Assembly: GCA_013698495.1 (NCBI GenBank)
Contig: JACCUV010000059.1
Coordinates: forward strand, 1 to 5,948
Direction of reading: 5' to 3'
Source: Chloroflexia bacterium
GTDB taxonomy: Bacteria > Chloroflexota > Chloroflexia > Thermomicrobiales > UBA6265
DNA: 5,948 nucleotides
Below the pieces are notes generated by a model. That model had not been told where the DNA came from. It did no database searches and saw only the letters and a list, made by a program, of their open reading frames with translations. Positions within the stretch are counted from its first letter, which is position 1. Each line of letters opens with the position of its first letter. Positions 4,692 to 5,948 of the stretch are shown one piece after another. The translations under genes and the position numbers were made by a program.

Positions 4692-5948
4692 ATGGCAGTC
4701 GCCACTATTCCGGGATACCCGCGAATCGGCAAACACCGCGAACTCAAGAAAGCGCTGGAGGCATTCTGGTCGGGCAAGATCGGCGAGGATGACCTGCTCG
4801 CCACGGCCGAGGGAATTTACACCACCGCCTGGGCCACGCAACGGTCAGCCGGGATCGACATCGTCCCCGTCAACGATTTTTCCTTCTACGATCAGATGCT
4901 CGACACCGCCGCGTTGCTCGGTCTCATCCCCGAGCGCTACCGACCGAACGACGACTCCGGCGCGATGGACACCTACTTCGCAATGGCCCGTGGCCGGACC
5001 GGCGTCCACGACGTTCCGGCGATGGAAATGACGAAGTGGTTCGACACCAACTACCACTTCATCGTGCCCGAGTTGCATCCCGATTCGACGTTCAGTCTCA
5101 AGGGATCCAAACCATTCGCGATGCTCGCCAAGGCCAGGGAAGCTGGCGTCAACGCCAAGACCGTACTGATCGGCCCGGTCACGTTCCTCGCCCTCGGCAA
5201 GTCGCAGGATGAGCATTTCGACAAACTCTCACTGCTCGACCGCGTCCTTCCCGTTTACGTCGAGATTTTGGCCCGGCTCGCGGCGGAAGGCGCCGAATGG
5301 ATTCAGTTCGACGAGCCGATTCTCGTCACCGATCTCAACGGCGGCGTGCTCGATGCCCTGCGCCGAGCCTACGACGTCATCGCCGTGGCCAGCGGAAGCG
5401 CAAAGATCATCGTCCAGACGTACTTCGACCACGTCGGAGAGGCGTACGACACCCTGGTGAACCTGCCGGTCGCGGGTGTCGGCCTCGACTTCGTGCGCGG
5501 TTCCAGGAACCTTGACTTCATCGCCAGCAAGGGTTTCCCGGCGGACAAGGTGCTCGTCGCCGGTGTGATCGATGGCCGCAACATCTGGGCCGCCGACCTC
5601 GACGCGAAGCTGGCAACGCTCCAGGAACTCGCCCACCATGTCGATAACGATCGCATCCACGTCTCAACCTCATGCTCACTGCAGCACGTCCCCTACGACG
5701 TCGAGCAGGAATCGGGCCTCGATTCCGAGGTCAAAGGCTGGCTGGCGTTCGCCGAGCAGAAACTCCATGAAGTCGTGACCCTGACCAAGGGTCTCAATGG
5801 GGGCCGCGATGCGATCGCGGCCGAACTCGCCGCCAGCGGGACACTCCACGACCAGGCCGCTGCTTCGACCCGGCGCCGAAACCCGGTCGTTCGGGATCGC
5901 CTCGCTGCCCTTCCGGAGGACTTCGTCAACCGCGGCGCGCCCTACGCC
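4692..5948 (+). CDS. metE: Cobalamin-independent methionine synthase MetE, 3' end outside window
   Basis: 5-Methyltetrahydropteroyltriglutamate-homocysteine S-methyltransferase, the last step of methionine synthesis in the cytoplasm without vitamin B12. The frame is open from ATG 4692 through the last base, giving 419 residues of an enzyme usually about 750-790 long. The N-terminus IPGYPRIGKHRELKKALE is typical of the family. Further conserved blocks are EMTKWFDTNYH (M113-H122), QFDEP (205-209), GLDFVRG (264-270), GVIDGRNIW (291-299) and STSCSLQHVPYD (from 325). Alignment by memory to E. coli MetE places the edge near the end of the N-terminal barrel. The catalytic C-terminal barrel with the zinc ligands therefore lies outside and cannot be checked. 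The gene has its own promoter, palindromic operator and leader, and is divergent from the exporter operon. Confidence 0.96.
   Translation, partial: MAVATIPGYPRIGKHRELKKALEAFWSGKIGEDDLLATAEGIYTTAWATQRSAGIDIVPVNDFSFYDQMLDTAALLGLIPERYRPNDDSGAMDTYFAMARGRTGVHDVPAMEMTKWFDTNYHFIVPELHPDSTFSLKGSKPFAMLAKAREAGVNAKTVLIGPVTFLALGKSQDEHFDKLSLLDRVLPVYVEILARLAAEGAEWIQFDEPILVTDLNGGVLDALRRAYDVIAVASGSAKIIVQTYFDHVGEAYDTLVNLPVAGVGLDFVRGSRNLDFIASKGFPADKVLVAGVIDGRNIWAADLDAKLATLQELAHHVDNDRIHVSTSCSLQHVPYDVEQESGLDSEVKGWLAFAEQKLHEVVTLTKGLNGGRDAIAAELAASGTLHDQAAASTRRRNPVVRDRLAALPEDFVNRGAPYA

Noticed and set aside
4601..4792. Small frame in the metE leader that overlaps the metE start out of frame, considered as a leader peptide
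   Set aside because: It has no SD at its start, no run of Met codons or other attenuator-like content, and most of its length is out-of-frame metE sequence.

Overview
The window is a high-GC bacterial chromosomal segment. It carries five complete protein genes and one gene cut by the right edge, packed with very little space between them. G/C is strongly preferred at third codon positions, GTG and TTG starts are used, and most genes have a Shine-Dalgarno (SD) site. The mix of a DUF2171/PRC-barrel-like small protein, an ABC-2 exporter and MetE would fit Chloroflexota (Thermomicrobia-like). That assignment is an impression from protein flavour, not something the sequence proves. No mobile element, CRISPR array, rRNA or tRNA gene was seen.

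Left block, plus strand: a 5' region of about 140 nt with a weak promoter candidate and a short palindrome precedes gltX (glutamyl-tRNA synthetase, 144-1709). After a 56-nt gap comes a histidine-phosphatase-superfamily gene (1766-2371), probably co-transcribed with gltX.

Middle block, minus strand, read right to left: a 90-residue DUF2171/PRC-barrel-like protein (4394-4122), an ABC-2 type ATP-binding subunit with a TTG start 2 nt later (4119-3187), and its six-helix permease whose start overlaps the ATPase stop as ATGA (3190-2378). This looks like a translationally coupled three-gene exporter operon. It converges on the phosphatase gene with only 6 nt between the two stop codons.

Right block: a 297-nt divergent control region (4395-4691) separates the exporter operon from metE (4692 to the window edge), which encodes cobalamin-independent methionine synthase. 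Only the N-terminal domain (419 residues) is inside the window. The control region is the most notable part of the sequence. It holds a perfect 17-bp palindrome (8-1-8) just upstream of a TATACT -10 box facing metE, two further small dyads that share the word TCAAT, an overlapping candidate promoter facing the exporter operon, and a leader hairpin whose loop can pair with part of the metE ribosome binding site. The simplest reading is a repressor-controlled metE promoter whose operator may also affect the divergent operon.

The genes are otherwise familiar families: translation, a housekeeping phosphatase, an exporter of unknown substrate and methionine biosynthesis. I do not see a clearly new multi-gene system. 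The best leads are the divergent operator region and the coupling of a DUF2171-like protein to an ABC exporter.
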